Source: Gremmenia infestans
Taxonomy: Eukaryota > Ascomycota > Leotiomycetes > Helotiales > Hamatocanthoscyphaceae
Length of the DNA: 64,000 bases
NCBI GenBank assembly: GCA_032629725.1
Contig: JAFEVB010000020.1
Span: 84,501 to 148,500 of the forward strand
Reading direction: 5' to 3'
The notes beneath the pieces were generated by a model, which ran no database searches, was not told the DNA's origin, and saw nothing but the letters and a program-made list of their open reading frames with translations. The position numbers were made by a program, and so were the translations under genes. This document shows positions 20,467 to 32,284 of this stretch, piece by piece (within the stretch, counting starts at the first letter, position 1; each line of letters begins with the position of its first letter).

Positions 20467-23437
20467 GCGCTGCAAAAGTCGATGCAGAGGCTGAAAACGC
20501 TAAGCGAGCCCCTGAGATAAGCGAATCGAATACCCTATGGCACCGACGGTACGGGCACCTGAATTCAGCGTATTTAGGGCTCCTGCAGCCTGTGGTTACA
20601 GGCCTGGATCGACCGATTTCGGGCCTTTTAGAGCCTTGTGAAGCCTGTACGCTTACTAAGGCTATACGGGTAGTAAATCGACAAAGCTCAGAACATGCTA
20701 CAGCACCTCTTCAGCGGGTGCATATGGATTTTTGGGGCTCCTACAGCATACCTAGCCTAGAAGGGTATGTCTATATGCTTACTATTACGGACGACTTTAG
20801 CCGCAAATCCTGGGTCCACCTTACTAAGGGTAGGAAGCACCTACGGGACCTATTTATAGGGTGGAAGACCGCTAGAGAACTGGAAACAGGCCTGAAGCTA
20901 CAGGCTGTTCGGCTAGATAATGCCCCGGAATTCAGGGCACTTGGCGACTTCCTAGGGCCCTACGGGGTCCGCTTTGAGTACACTACAGCGTACTGGCCAG
21001 AGCAAAATGGGGTTGCAGAGTGCCTAAATCGAACCCTAATTTCAGCGGCCCGCTCTATGCTACTAGACGCAAAGCTCCCTATAAGGTTCTAGGGGCATGC
21101 TGTAACCACAGCATGCTACCTACGCAATAGGTCCCCTATAGGCCCTAAAGGGAAGACGCCAGAGGAAGCATATAGTGGTCGGAAGCCTAATATTAGGCAT
21201 TTGAGAGCCTATGGCTGCATAGCCTATGCATACATCCCTAGGGAGCACCGTGGGAAGCTAGCGCCTACGGCTACACGCTGCGTTTTTATAGGGTATAAGC
21301 CCACAGCACGCCAGTATAGGCTGTATAACCCTGAAAAGCGCCAAATTATCACCTCTACAGCGCCTGTATTCGCTGAGGGAAAGCGCCTAGTATGGGATTG
21401 GAAAGAGCAAGTTATAGGGGTTGAAGTGAACCCTTATGACCCTATGGAGCCTGTAGAGCCTGCAGCGGAAGGCTCTACAGGGCATGCAGAGCCTAAGGAA
21501 GAGCCTCTAGCGGTGCTAAAAGCAACGGATGGGCCTGAAGACCCTGAAACAGACCCAGATGACACTATTATAGTGGATACAGGGGTACCATGGCCTGCAA
21601 AACACGCTGAAGACCCTAAAACAAAGGGCGGGAGTACACCAAATGTTACTACTCGCTCTAGGGCCTTAGGGGCTTCAGGTTCAGGGGCTTCAGGGGCTTT
21701 AGCGAGCGCGCTTAGCGCTACCAAGCCTATTGCAATACCAAAATCGTATGCTGAGGCTATTAGCGACCCTGCAAATTCAGCACACTGGAAGCAGGCTATT
21801 AGTGAAGAGCTTATAAAGCTACAGGCTCTAGATACCTGGAGTTATACCGATTTACCGCCTGGAAAGCAGCTAATAGGCTGCAAGTGGGTATTTACGGTGA
21901 AATACACTCCCACAGGCCTTATCGACCGCTATAAGGCCAGGCTGGTAGCCCAGAGCTTCAAGCAAGTTTCAGGGGATGACTACCTAAAGACTTTCAGCCC
22001 AACAATACGCTCTAAGAGCTTACGGATACTCCTAGCACTAGGAGCCTATGAAAATTTGGAAATACGCCAAATCGACGTGGTTAGCGCATATCCACGCTCT
22101 ATACTGCATGCTACAGTGTATATGCAGGCACTAGAAGCCCTGAAGAGCCCTAGAGGCCAGGTCCTTAAGCTGAAACGCTCCCTATATAGCCTGAAGCAGT
22201 CAGGGAGAGAGTGGTATATTGAAGCCTGTAGAGGCCTGGAAACACTTGGCTTCCAGCCTAGCTTTAGCGAGCCTTCAGTCTTCCGGAACTCTGAAAGTGG
22301 TATAATTATAGGCCTGTATGTCAACAATATGCTTATTATGGGCCCTATGCTACAGGGCATCCAGGAAGTCATTCGGGGTATAAGTGCGCTGTGGGAGATC
22401 AAGGATTTAGGAGATGTAGGCATGATCTTAGGGGTTCAAGTACGCCGGGATCGCCAAAACCACACACTATCCCTAGGGCAGGAGCACTATACGAAGGCCC
22501 TAATTCAGAGCTTTGGCCTCCAGGATGCTAGCACTATCACAATCCCTATAGGGGATAGAAACGCCCTCTCTAGGGGGCTTCCCACAGAGCCACAGGCAGA
22601 CCAGGCCTTATACCAAAACGCTATAGGGGCCCTGATGTGGCTAGCTAAGGGATCACGCCTAGATATTGCATACGCTATAGGGAGGCTCTCACAGCACTAC
22701 AATACATCAGCAGTTAGGCACTGGAACGCTGTGCTAGGGGTGCTTCGTTACCTAAAGGGCACAGTGGAGTATGAAATGCATTATGGCAAAATACAGGGCA
22801 ATAGCCTTGAACTGCAGGGCTATAGTGATGCCGACTATGCTGGAGATACAGAGGATAGACACTCTATTTCAGGGCAGTTATAGACCCTAGCAGGGGGCCC
22901 TATCACCTGGAATAGCACCAAACAGCGCTCTGTAGCGCTATCGACCACTGAATCGGAGTATATAGCCTTGTCGGATGCTAGTAAACAGGGCCAGTGGATT
23001 AGAGCATTGCTTAGGGAGCTACAGCGCTCTCAGTACCTAAGCCCTACACTAGCAGCACCAATTTATAGCGATAACCAGGCCTGTATCGCCCTAAGTTAAG
23101 ACCCTATGGCCCACAGTCGTACTAAGCATATTGATGTACGATATCACTATATACGGCAGCTAGTGGCCTTTGGGAAGACCACTGTAGCATACCTGCCTAC
23201 AGGGGATATGACAGCGGATATGCTCACTAAACCACTGCCTGCAGCAGCATTCAAGCGCTGTATTCAAGACTTATTTGGGCTCCAAGGCCCTAAGGATCCA
23301 GGGCAGATGCGGGGTAATGCGGGGTAGATAAGAGCGCTAGGAGCGCTGGAAGTTCAGGGAATTATATGCTGTATTCTTGTTTTTACACTCTCTTTTTAGC
23401 TTGTTTACAGTGGTCAGTAAGGGGGCTGTTAGAATTT
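20467..23437 (+). mobile_element. Ty1/Copia pol fragment, truncated and inactivated
   Basis: The fragment encodes, in order, GAG-pre-integrase (NTLWHRRYGHL), integrase core (HMDFWGSYS, LDNAPEF, WPEQNGVAE), reverse transcriptase (WVFTVKYTPTG, DVVSAYP) and RNase H (YSDADYAGD, STTESEYIAL, RTKHIDVRYH). It lacks gag, protease and any 5' LTR. Three in-frame stops occur: TAG at about 21090 and 22881, both where a Trp codon is expected, and TAA at about 23098. The catalytic Tyr-Val-Asp-Asp is Tyr-Val-Asn-Asn (near 22320). The right end has a purine run followed by tgttagaattt, which resembles a polypurine tract and the first 11 bp of an LTR. The element is dead. Confidence 0.92.
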
Positions 23438-23457
23438 ATCTTCCAATATTTCAGCAT
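23438..23457 (+). repeat. 20-bp direct repeat, right copy
   Basis: Perfect copy of 20447-20466, immediately after the LTR-like 11 bp. The bases that follow continue the interrupted host reading frame. Confidence 0.9.
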
Positions 23458-23937
23458 CCCGCAAAACCTGCCAACCTGCTCCCTTTACTGCAAACATGCC
23501 GCCAGATTTATCTCGAGTCGATCTCTATACCTTATACAGAAAACATTTTCGATATTAACCATATCGATACACTTCTATATCTCCAGCAGTCTGTCTTACC
23601 TCGGCGCCTAGCCCAAATCCGCGTCTTGAATCTCGCCTGGAATTTTCAATTACCTGTTGCTATAGGCCCGACTCCTTATAATCTTGAAACTTGGCGCGAG
23701 GCTTGCAATGTACTTGCTGCGAGTTATACTGGTTTATCTGAGCTTACGGTGCACTTGACAGGCTCTACCGTTTTCTGGCCAGGCAATAAATTCAAAGATA
23801 GGTGGGGACTAGTGCTTGAAGCTCTTATGCCAATTAAGGCGAAGAAATTCGATGTCCTTCTTCCTTGGTCAGAAGACGAATGTGTAGAAGCGGCGAAGGA
23901 AGGCGCATACCCGTTTAGGTTGGTATCAAAGTTGTAA

Positions 23938-24879
23938 TTACTTAGACGTTTAATTGTTGAACTTCGCCTTGTTCTGTCAAAAATCCATGAGGCATAGGTT
24001 GATAGAGGTGTGGCGATTGATGAATAGAGCTCTAGCTCTACGTGCTCACCAGACAGTCCAATAAGTCAGTCAGTCAGTCATCAGTTAAGAAAGTGAAGGC
24101 AGTTGACTGACTGATATTCTTGGTGGTAGCTGACTGGTTGAGGGATTATAACTGATAAGTTGCTGATTTCCCCCTTTTTTCTTAAAAAAAATTAGAGGTC
24201 GTGTTGGTATCACAGATGTTGACACGTGATCACTTATCTACTACGTAATATAGACTTGATTCTTGGTATTCTGGTTGATGATGCTTAGCATTTTAGGTGG
24301 TGTTGTGGATGCGAAGAGGTGATGCCTCTTTGCTGACTAAGCTATGCTGAATCACATGACTAGAAAGGTTGGGGTGCATAAGGCGGTTCGCGATGCGGTT
24401 CACTTATATCCCAACAGGTCGATTTATAGTGATATAAGTGGTAGCCTTTAATGCGGTTACAGACAAGGCAATTTATCCAACATTAACCTCTGGTAAACTC
24501 ATCTTCTTTTGCGATTATAGTCGCTTCACGGATAACAAAGCCTGCGATGGATCCGTGTCTAATGGCAATACTTGTGATACTCTCATGCAGTATTTATATT
24601 CTCTGGACATCTTTATTCCTTTTTAGGGACAGATTCGCGAAGTTTCTAGTATCTCAGGAGTTCTGGGACGCTAAATACTACTGGATACAGTACTGTACAG
24701 TACATGACCACGTGCCTTTTGATAAGAAATATACCCCACCCCACTCTGCCCCACTATCGGTCTGAAAATCATCTGGGATGTGAAGGTGCGTCTCCCCTTG
24801 CTTCATCATCCAATCCCTCCTTGAGATCAGTTCCAGTTCCATTTCTCGCAACTAACATTCGTTTGTCGCAGACTTGACC
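23938..24879. other. Intergenic with AGTC microsatellite
   Basis: About 940 bp. An (AGTC)n tract lies at 24064-24084, with imperfect inverted GACTGACTGA copies near 24110. The 3' end is the promoter side of glutathione synthetase. No gene is visible. Confidence 0.5.
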
Positions 24880-26636
24880 ATGCCACCCCCACAAAGCTAC
24901 CCTCCCGAACTGACGGCTGCGGACTCCGAGCAACTGGTTTCCACTATCAAAGACTGGTCTATTGCCCATGGCTTAGCCGTGAGACCACCACTCTCTCTCA
25001 TATCCGCCGAGACAGATCCCCATGGGGTTCTGGCAACCACTGCTCCTGTCACCTTATTTCCAAGCCCCTTTCCTCGCGTCTGTTTCGAGCAGGCAAAGTC
25101 AATACAGCGAGCATACAATCACTTATACGCTTTGATTGCACAGGATGAGGAGTTTTTGAGGGACATTGTGCAAGAGTGCGTTGGCTCTTCTATTTGAGCT
25201 AGATAATTCTTCTTCTTTTCTTCCCCATTCTTATGGCAATGACGCGATTATTATCCGTAGCTGACCAGAATTTAGAATTCTCGAGGTTGACGAGTTTATT
25301 GCTGAGTTATGGCAAGTTCATCTGAAAGTCAAGGAGGAAGGATACGTTCAGGTGCGTCCGAGCATAGATCCATTGGACTTTGCTAAAGCCATCATAGAGT
25401 CTCTCCCTGGGACTTTTCCGGTCCGATTACATGGTCCATCAAGCTACCAGTGATGAGCCCCCCGTCATAAAACAGGTCGAGTTTAATACCATTGCTTCGT
25501 CATTTGGTGGCCTGTCGTCTCAAACCTCCAACCTACACAGGTATGTGTCTATGGCACCTTGAAACTGCCTGCTTGACTTCCAATTCCATTTCACGTGATT
25601 GACTCCCCTTAGACATCTTTGCCTCGCCGACTATGGTCTGCTAGAAACTTCATTATCCACGAAAGAATTAGAGCTCCCTGAAAACGAGAGTACAAAATCC
25701 TTGGCTTCAGGTATCCGGGCTGCTTACAATACGTATACTCAACTCGAGCCCATACATAACTGCTGTGTAATCTTCTTGGTGCAAGATCCCGAACGGAATA
25801 TCTTTGACCAACGACACCTTGAATATGAACTGCAGCAGAATGAGTCTCCCATTCCTGTATTCCGATTACCATTTGCCAAAGTTCTCTCCCAAACCACTAT
25901 AGCGAATACACCTCGGCGACAGCTTCTGTACCACCCGCCGAGCAATGCCTCCAAAATCTTCGAGGTTGCCGTTGTTTATCTACGTGCAGGTTACGGGCCA
26001 CAAGACTATCCTGATTCGACAGCCTGGCAAGCACGCCTGCAAATTGAACGGTCAAACGCCATCAAATGTCCAACAATCCTTACCCAACTTGCCGGCGCGA
26101 AGAAAGTCCAACAAGTACTCGCAACACCTACTTCTTCCTCGGAATCCTCAGTCCTTACACGATTCTTGAAGAGTAGCACGGATGAGATTGTCAACCTCTC
26201 CAAAACATTTACCAACATCTACCCGCTCGACGACTCGCCTGCTGGCCTTGAAGCTCGGAAATTAGCGGTCGATCCGGAGCGCTGCAAAGGCTACGTTCTA
26301 AAACCGCAGCGCGAAGGGGGAGGAAACAACATTTACCGATCCGCGATCCCACCTTTCCTGCAATCACTCCCAGAAACACACTGGAAATCGTACATCCTAA
26401 TGGAAATCATCATGCCGCCTCCGGTCCACAACATGATATTGCGGAACGGTGTGATAGAAAAAGGGGGAGTGATTTGCGAATTGGGGATCTATGGAACGTG
26501 TCTGTGGGACCAGACGAGTAGGGAAGTGCTACATAATGAAGAAGCGGGGTATTTGCTGAGGACCAAGGGGGACAAGAGTGAAGAGGGTGGAGTTGCGGCG
26601 GGGTTTGGAAGTATGGATAGCTGCAGACTAGTTTAG
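24880..26636 (+). CDS. GSH2: Glutathione synthetase
   Basis: ATP-dependent ligation of gamma-glutamylcysteine and glycine, the second step of glutathione synthesis, in the cytosol. Four exons (24880-25175, 25276-25351, 25398-25540, 25613-26636) give 512 residues. All junctions restore family motifs: GYVQ-SLSLGLFRSDYM, IASSFGGLSSQT, LHR-HLCLADYGLL. The glycine-rich ATP lid REGGGNNIY is at 405-413, and the C-terminus GGVAAGFGSMDSCRLV is typical. Length matches fungal eukaryotic-type enzymes. The start is ATG within TTGACCATG. Very secure. Confidence 0.96.
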
Positions 26637-27177
26637 GTGCATTTGCCGGTACAGGATACTCTGTTGTAGCATGCCTGATAATTTACCTAAACTTGGCTAC
26701 ATCTTATATAGAATGTAAGAGCTGCTATACGGAGTACATTATATCTTGTTTGCGAAATTCAATTATGCTTTACCAATAGGAGAGAGACAAAATAGGGGTA
26801 GGCTATTCTTAGAACAAGATCTCGGCTCTACCCGAGCCCCTGCACAGCTCAGCCTCAGCTTAGCCCTGCGACAAGGCTTCGTACCTGCAGCTTCGTAAAC
26901 ACGATTGAGATGTGGACACTCTTCGCAAGGCATCAAAAACATTCACGAGATCCCTCTTCAGGTCCAGGAAATCTGCCAATCCTATCAACATATTCACCGC
27001 TGTTCAATTGAGTTTCTAGCAATCGTAAATAAATCAGTCTCACTCTACAAGTACGTTTCAGAACCTGTCAAAGAACAAAGGACAATCAAGCTAATTGAAT
27101 ACAAAAGCCTCAACGCCTCCCTCAAACGAAACACTCGATCCCTTACACAGCCGCAGACACATACACCAAACATCAAA
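26637..27177. other. Intergenic, GSH2 to GNA1
   Basis: Contains the 3' UTR of glutathione synthetase and the leader of GNA1. The GNA1 frame stays open upstream to about 26905 but contains no ATG there, so 27178 is the start. Confidence 0.5.
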
Positions 27178-27842
27178 ATGAGCACCCCACCCACCACCGT
27201 CGACGTGACGACCACAGCCCTCGACTCCACGCACCTCAACGGCACCTCCGCAGAAACCGAAGCCGGCCTCTTCACATCCGACCTCGTGTCCCCGACCATC
27301 GCCGCCTCCCTCCCAGACACCTACACCCTGCGCTCCCTCCGCAAAAGTGACTACGCGCGCGGCTTCCTCGACTGCCTGCGTGTCCTGACCACCGTGGGAG
27401 ACGTCACGAAAGCGCAGTGGGACGAGCGCTACACGTGGATGAACACGCAGGGTAAGGGCGGGTATTACCTGCTGGTTGTGGATGACGGGACGCGGATTGT
27501 GGGGACTGGGGCGTTGATCGTGGAGCGGAAATTGTACGTCCTTTTCTATTCCGTTTTGTTTTTGTTTTAGTGTTTGAATACATGGCTGATGTTTTTGGAA
27601 ACAGTATTCATAACCTAGGCATCGTGGGACATATCGAAGACATCGCAGTTGCGAAAGACCAACAGGGGAAGAAACTCGGGCTGAAGATTATCCAAGCGCT
27701 GGATTTCATTGCCGAGAACATTGGGTGCTATAAGAGTATATTGGATTGTAGTGAGGCGAACGAGGGGTTCTATGTGAAGTGTGGGTTTAAGAGGGCGGGG
27801 CTGGAGATGGCGCATTATTACGAGGCTGCGAAAAGTACATGA
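27178..27842 (+). CDS. GNA1: Glucosamine-6-phosphate N-acetyltransferase
   Basis: Acetylates glucosamine-6-phosphate with acetyl-CoA on the route to UDP-GlcNAc, the precursor of chitin, N-glycans and GPI anchors. Two exons (27178-27533, 27605-27842) give 197 residues; the 71-nt intron restores ERKFIHNLGIVGHIEDIAV. GNAT features include the acetyl-CoA-binding stretch EDIAVAKDQQGKKLGLKII (R/Q-x-x-G-x-G/K-like) and DCSEANEGFYVKCGFKRAGL near the C-terminus. The first 50 residues are Thr/Ser-rich and variable. Small size and motif order fit GNA1, not other GNAT enzymes. Confidence 0.94.
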
Positions 27843-28508
27843 TTCCTGGGTTGGGGTTTGAGGGCATATGTGTTGACTGTAAATAGGGTCTGTTTTGTAG
27901 GCATAGAGGGAGGGAAGGGAGGGGAAGAGGCAAGATTTTCAACGGCATAGAAGGCACATTTATGGGATCACGAAAATATACGGTTTGCTTTATTTTCTGG
28001 GAAGATTAGACATTGGAGTCTTATTGCAAGCGTGGGTACCATCGTTACACTGAGAAAGGTCCATCTTTCTGTCGAGGGCAGTCCTTCTCTGCCTTACACC
28101 GAGTATTAATGAAAAGCGAGTGCTAACATTTTCGTTTCCGATTAACATTTTGAACTGATATTCGTGGCCGATGATGATGGACCATTTATTTTCCAATGGA
28201 TATTTGCAAAGTTGTCCATTGCTGTCAATTCCCCTTCCGCCATCAAGTACTGGCATCCAGGTATGACGAGCATGGTGGGGTGAAGCTAGCGCTACAGGAC
28301 ATGCAATCATACCAATCATACCCATCAGCTTGTATGTACGGAGTACAGTAATGCTCCGTAAGATACGAGTAAGTATACCAAGTACTCGTACAAGTACTTC
28401 ATAGACGCACAGCTCTTTCCTATCTCACTCAGCCCTTTCCAAATCCAAATCCACTTATTGTTCTTGTTCTTGTTCCACCCGACCCCGCGCACCCAGCACC
28501 CCGCCAAA
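27843..28508. other. Intergenic, GNA1 to phosphatase
   Basis: No gene is visible. Several GTACGAGT/GTACAAGTAC motifs cluster at 28330-28400, near the promoter of the next gene, and also occur in its first intron. Confidence 0.45.
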
Positions 28509-29468
28509 ATGACAACCCCGCGAGTCTTCGTCGTCCGCCACGGCGAAACAGAATGGTCCCTCAATGGCCGACACACGGGTACCACAGAGCTGCCTCTGAC
28601 TGCGAATGGCGAAAAGAGAATCATAGCCACGGGCCGAGCGCTGGTGGGTGACGATAGACTGATTGTGCCCCGGAAGCTGGCGCACATGTACGTACCCCCC
28701 CCTTTCCCCTGTCTCTACTCGTACCGTACACGACTTAGATTGCGTACAAGTACAACAGCGCACAGCATATCATTAACAGCAGTGCACAACACAGCTACGT
28801 AAGCCCGCGCAAACGCGCCCAACGAACCCTCGAACTGCTCTCGCTCGGCTGCCGCGAGAAATTGCCCTGGGAACAGCAGCGCTCCCCCGACGCCGATATC
28901 CGGACCGAAGCATGCGTGCAGGTTACCGAGGATGCGCGGGAGTGGGATTATGGGGATTATGAGGGGGTGACGAGTCCGGAGATACGGCGGAGGAGGGAGG
29001 GGGAGGGGGTTGAGGGGGGGGCGTGGGATATTTGGAAGGATGGATGTCCTGGTGGAGAGTAAGCTGATGCGATTTCATTTGTCTTCTCTGATGTGGATTT
29101 GTCAAGGAGGGGGCGCGAATTGAAATGAAATGAAAGCTGATTTGGGAACGAACTACAGGTCTCCAGAACAAGTCACAGAACGCATAGACCGGCTCATAGC
29201 AGACGTGCGCTCACGATTCCACGCCCCGGCCCTGAACGACAAATCGCTGCCAGGCGACGTGCTGATCGTGGCACACGGCCATATATTACGGGCTTTCGCG
29301 ATGAGGTGGGCGGGTAAGACATTGGCTGATGGGCCGATCTTCCTGCTTGAGGCTGGTGGTGTGGGCACGTTGAGCTATGAGCATAGGAGGATTGAGGAGC
29401 CTGCTATCCTTCTGGGAGGTAGTTTTATGGTGGATATTATAGAGGATGTTGCGGCTGGGAAGAAGTAG
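28509..29468 (+). CDS. Histidine phosphatase, SHB17-like
   Basis: Likely sedoheptulose-1,7-bisphosphatase-type sugar phosphatase (riboneogenesis in yeast Shb17). Three exons (28509-28687, 28795-29058, 29159-29468) give 250 residues. The phosphohistidine motif is RHGE at 10-13 within VFVVRHGETEWSLNGRHTG, a form close to Shb17. SPRKRAQRTLELL carries the second Arg. DAREWDYGDYEGVTSPEI provides the catalytic Glu, and VAHGHILRAF holds the second His (187). Both introns (107 and 100 nt) restore these motifs at their edges. The acidic loop RRRREGEGVEGGAW is slightly unusual. Substrate assignment rests on motif resemblance only. Confidence 0.86.
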
Positions 29469-29703
29469 AGGATTTAAGGGAGGGGTTGTATAGAGTATTT
29501 TTAGAATAGTTTTGGGGGATCTAGATATATTGGACAGAAGTACAATAACATATACGGGTAGATTACATGAAAATAGACACCTATAAAGTTCGTCACTCAT
29601 AGACTAGGTCTCAAATCTCAAGATGGGTATCAACAATTTGTATCCATTTGGTTTCATCCTCATACCTCGGTTCTAGATCTACAAATCTACTTTGAATAGA
29701 CTT

Positions 29704-31356
29704 CTAGACTTCTATTCTGCCCGGAATTGTGATCTCACTCGCACGCATCTCATCAAAGCTCTCCTCACTGCTGTACCCACTCAAGCGCTTTTCCTCGGCC
29801 CCGACCACATTCTTGACCAGAAGCCCACCCTCCTTCATGATTTCCCTACCCACCTCTCTCTCTTCTAGAGCATACTGCTTCCCTTCTCCCAGCAGAGTGT
29901 GTCGATGCCATTCTCCTACAAACATACCCTCCGGATCAACATTCTCCCTAATTCGCTTCCACTCCACCAGGCGGTCCCCATACATGCTCTCGATTTCCTT
30001 TGCGCCGACCTCGAAGTTCTTCGCCCAATGAGGACGACCTCCCAGTTCCTTCATGAGGTACTCGAAGCCTTGGTAATAGCGGAATCGGCAAGGAGGATCG
30101 CTGTCATACGGTCTGTATATCGTAGCGTTGAGGTATAGTGTTGGCTCATCCGTACAAGTCGGATCGAGATGCGGGCGTGGTGTAGTGGATTTTGCAGTAT
30201 CTGTGACTCGTACTTCAACAGGAGCGTGTACATACAGTCCCTCTGCTGTATACGGAATACCGTGCTCGATGTAGTCTGGATCGGATGGGGAAAGCTGGTT
30301 GAGCCATGAATTGAGTCTCCGTAGAGCCTCTGGTCCCTTGTGTAGAGGAAGTGCCCACTCGTTCACAAACTGGCTGTACAGACAGTTCATGAGTAGTGCT
30401 TCTCTCGAAGGCTGAATCGCCGACGTGGTAGTGCCACTCTTGAATCCATATTGCATACCAAAGACGAACCACTCCACCCATGGCAGAATTCTAGGGAAAT
30501 GCTGTCCAAGGTAAAGCAGATTATGGTAAATATGATACCCCAACCAAGCATCATAATACGACCCCGCGGGTGGTTTAGGCTCTTCCTCCGTCTTTTCCGC
30601 AGTCCAAACCACCCCTCTTCTCGTGTACGGAAACCACCACACCCGGACGAACTCGGCCTGCGTCCATAGCTGTTTCGGCCAGTCTTCAAACAACACCACG
30701 TCACGATCAACAACCTGCTTCCAGCGCAGGGTGAACGCAGGCACAGCCTGAAAGGTGATTTCGCTTATCACACCCAACGCTCCTAGACTTATCAACGCCG
30801 CACGGAACAGCTCTTCATTCTGTGTAGGAGAACAGGTCTCTGTTTTTCCACTCGCAAGGGTGATCTTCAAACTGAGGATGCTGGCTGACAAGAGGCCATG
30901 GCGCAGCGAACTCCCATGCGTGCCGGTTGAGATGGCGCCTGCGATACTCTGCTGATTGATACTCCCTAAGTTTGGCATGGCCAGCCCAACTTTATCCAAT
31001 TCTTCCCCAATCTGGTACAGGCGTATTCCACTCTCCATTCTCACCACCCCGCTCTCCCTATCCACGTCCAGGATCTTGTTGTAATCATCGAGATTGATGA
31101 GCCAGGAAGAAGTGCTGGTGATGGAGGAAGGAGAGTGGCCGCAGCCGATGGTGGTGATATGTTTGCGGCAGAGGCGCGCAAGAGTCACGGCGCGCTCAAG
31201 TTCGGGGAGGGTGCGAGGGCGAATGTAGAGGGAGGGCTGGAAGTGGAAGGTTCGCGCCCAGGTGGATTGGATGTGATTTGGGGACGCGCGGAATGGGATG
31301 GGAATAGAATCGGTTTCGGACAACTTGGAGAGCTCATGTTGGACTGAGGGGTCCAT
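29704..31356 (-). CDS. ALO1: D-arabinono-1,4-lactone oxidase
   Basis: Final step of D-erythroascorbate synthesis, a mitochondrial-membrane FAD enzyme that makes H2O2. Single exon of 550 residues. The N-terminal FAD-binding domain has GCGHSPSS with His74 as the probable covalent FAD site, and INQQSIAGAISTGTHGSS. The C-terminal ALO domain includes YYQGFEYLMKELGGRPHWAK, MYGDRLVEWKRIRENVDPEG and MFVGEWHRHTLLG. The open frame extends upstream to 31512, but its only start is GTG; MDPSVQHELSKL at 31356 is the first ATG and looks native. It is divergent from the PRELI/Ups gene. Confidence 0.95.
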   Translation of the reverse strand: MDPSVQHELSKLSETDSIPIPFRASPNHIQSTWARTFHFQPSLYIRPRTLPELERAVTLARLCRKHITTIGCGHSPSSITSTSSWLINLDDYNKILDVDRESGVVRMESGIRLYQIGEELDKVGLAMPNLGSINQQSIAGAISTGTHGSSLRHGLLSASILSLKITLASGKTETCSPTQNEELFRAALISLGALGVISEITFQAVPAFTLRWKQVVDRDVVLFEDWPKQLWTQAEFVRVWWFPYTRRGVVWTAEKTEEEPKPPAGSYYDAWLGYHIYHNLLYLGQHFPRILPWVEWFVFGMQYGFKSGTTTSAIQPSREALLMNCLYSQFVNEWALPLHKGPEALRRLNSWLNQLSPSDPDYIEHGIPYTAEGLYVHAPVEVRVTDTAKSTTPRPHLDPTCTDEPTLYLNATIYRPYDSDPPCRFRYYQGFEYLMKELGGRPHWAKNFEVGAKEIESMYGDRLVEWKRIRENVDPEGMFVGEWHRHTLLGEGKQYALEEREVGREIMKEGGLLVKNVVGAEEKRLSGYSSEESFDEMRASEITIPGRIEV

Positions 31357-32284
31357 TATGGCTGGATGTCCTGTAGGCACCTGGTTGTACCGCGGGGTGG
31401 GGTGGTAGTTGAGGGTTGAAGGCGAGTGAGATTGAGAGTGGGAGAAAGATTTGGGGAAGTCGAAATGCCTACTCAGGACGATTGCATTTTCGCACAACAC
31501 TCGTGTATTCACTGTGAGGTGGTGTCATTATTGAGAGAAACTTTGAAACAAACAAGACTTCAACTTCCGCAGGAGAGTGGAGTATGAGGGGCTCGAGGGG
31601 GGAACTTGTACATATTTCGGTACATCCAACACGTCATCACGTGCGTGGACATGTGGACATGTTGCTGCAACTACCTAGGTATTGATACGTAGGCTTAAAT
31701 ATATCATTCAACTTTTGTTACTCTTTACAGAATGAAGCATGAGATATCACATCCTAAGGTAAGATACCTACCTTATCGAGTGGAGTATACTCGGTATGCT
31801 GTTGACGAGTGTACGGAGTAATTGCGGAGAAGGGAAAGGAAAGGGCTCTAGAACTCTAGAAGGGTCTTCATCGTCATTTGGAGGCAAACCTCCGAGACTC
31901 CGAGTTGACCTGACCAATGGCGTTGTGGCAATAGGCCAATAGCAATTGGGAGTCGGGATACCCTTTGATCCGTTCCGTCCTTTTCCGCTGCAAAGCTACC
32001 TTAAGCGAGGGGGGGCGGAAAACTTCATCTTCTTCCCGGGATCAACATCTTTGAAATATCTTGAAATCCCCGCCCACTTAAAACAGTCGCCAGAACAGAA
32101 CCCCTAGGGAATCAACAGAATACATCAGCGCACCCATCCTCCGCGCCATATACCTCCGACTCCAACTGCCTCACAAACACGACACCAACCCACCTACAAA
32201 CGCGATTTGGTCACAACCTCGTGCCGTATCTCGAACCTGAGCGCTAGCCCGGCGACCCGCACACGACCGAAGCACACGACGGAA
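31357..32284. promoter_or_regulatory. Divergent promoter region, ALO1 and Ups gene
   Basis: About 930 bp between two start codons. Visible are palindromic CTACCTAGGTA-like motifs near 31670 and a GC-rich block (gagggggggcgg) near 32007. No specific factor site can be named. Confidence 0.4.

Larger units (their letters stand above)
20064..23937 (+). pseudogene. DUF7730-type gene split by a Copia fragment
   Basis: The 5' part (20064-20466) contains WLPKEVRQLIWTEVLGGHFL, the hallmark start of this fungal family of unknown function. The 3' part resumes at 23458 with PAKPANLLPLLQTCRQIY and runs through YNLETWREACNVLAASYTGL to DECVEAAKEGAYPFRL and a stop at 23937. Removing 20467-23457 joins GFYHLPIFQH directly to PAKPANLL in frame. 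A second lesion precedes the insertion: near 20325 the frame ARAPKTLSY-stop must shift to reach LLAIRCAEG, consistent with loss of 2 nt. The gene is therefore broken twice. Its in vivo function is unknown. Confidence 0.82.

Noticed and set aside
20391..21092. 233-codon open frame taken as one gene
   Set aside because: Its first part is out-of-frame host sequence and the rest is Copia integrase; it is a chimera created by the insertion.
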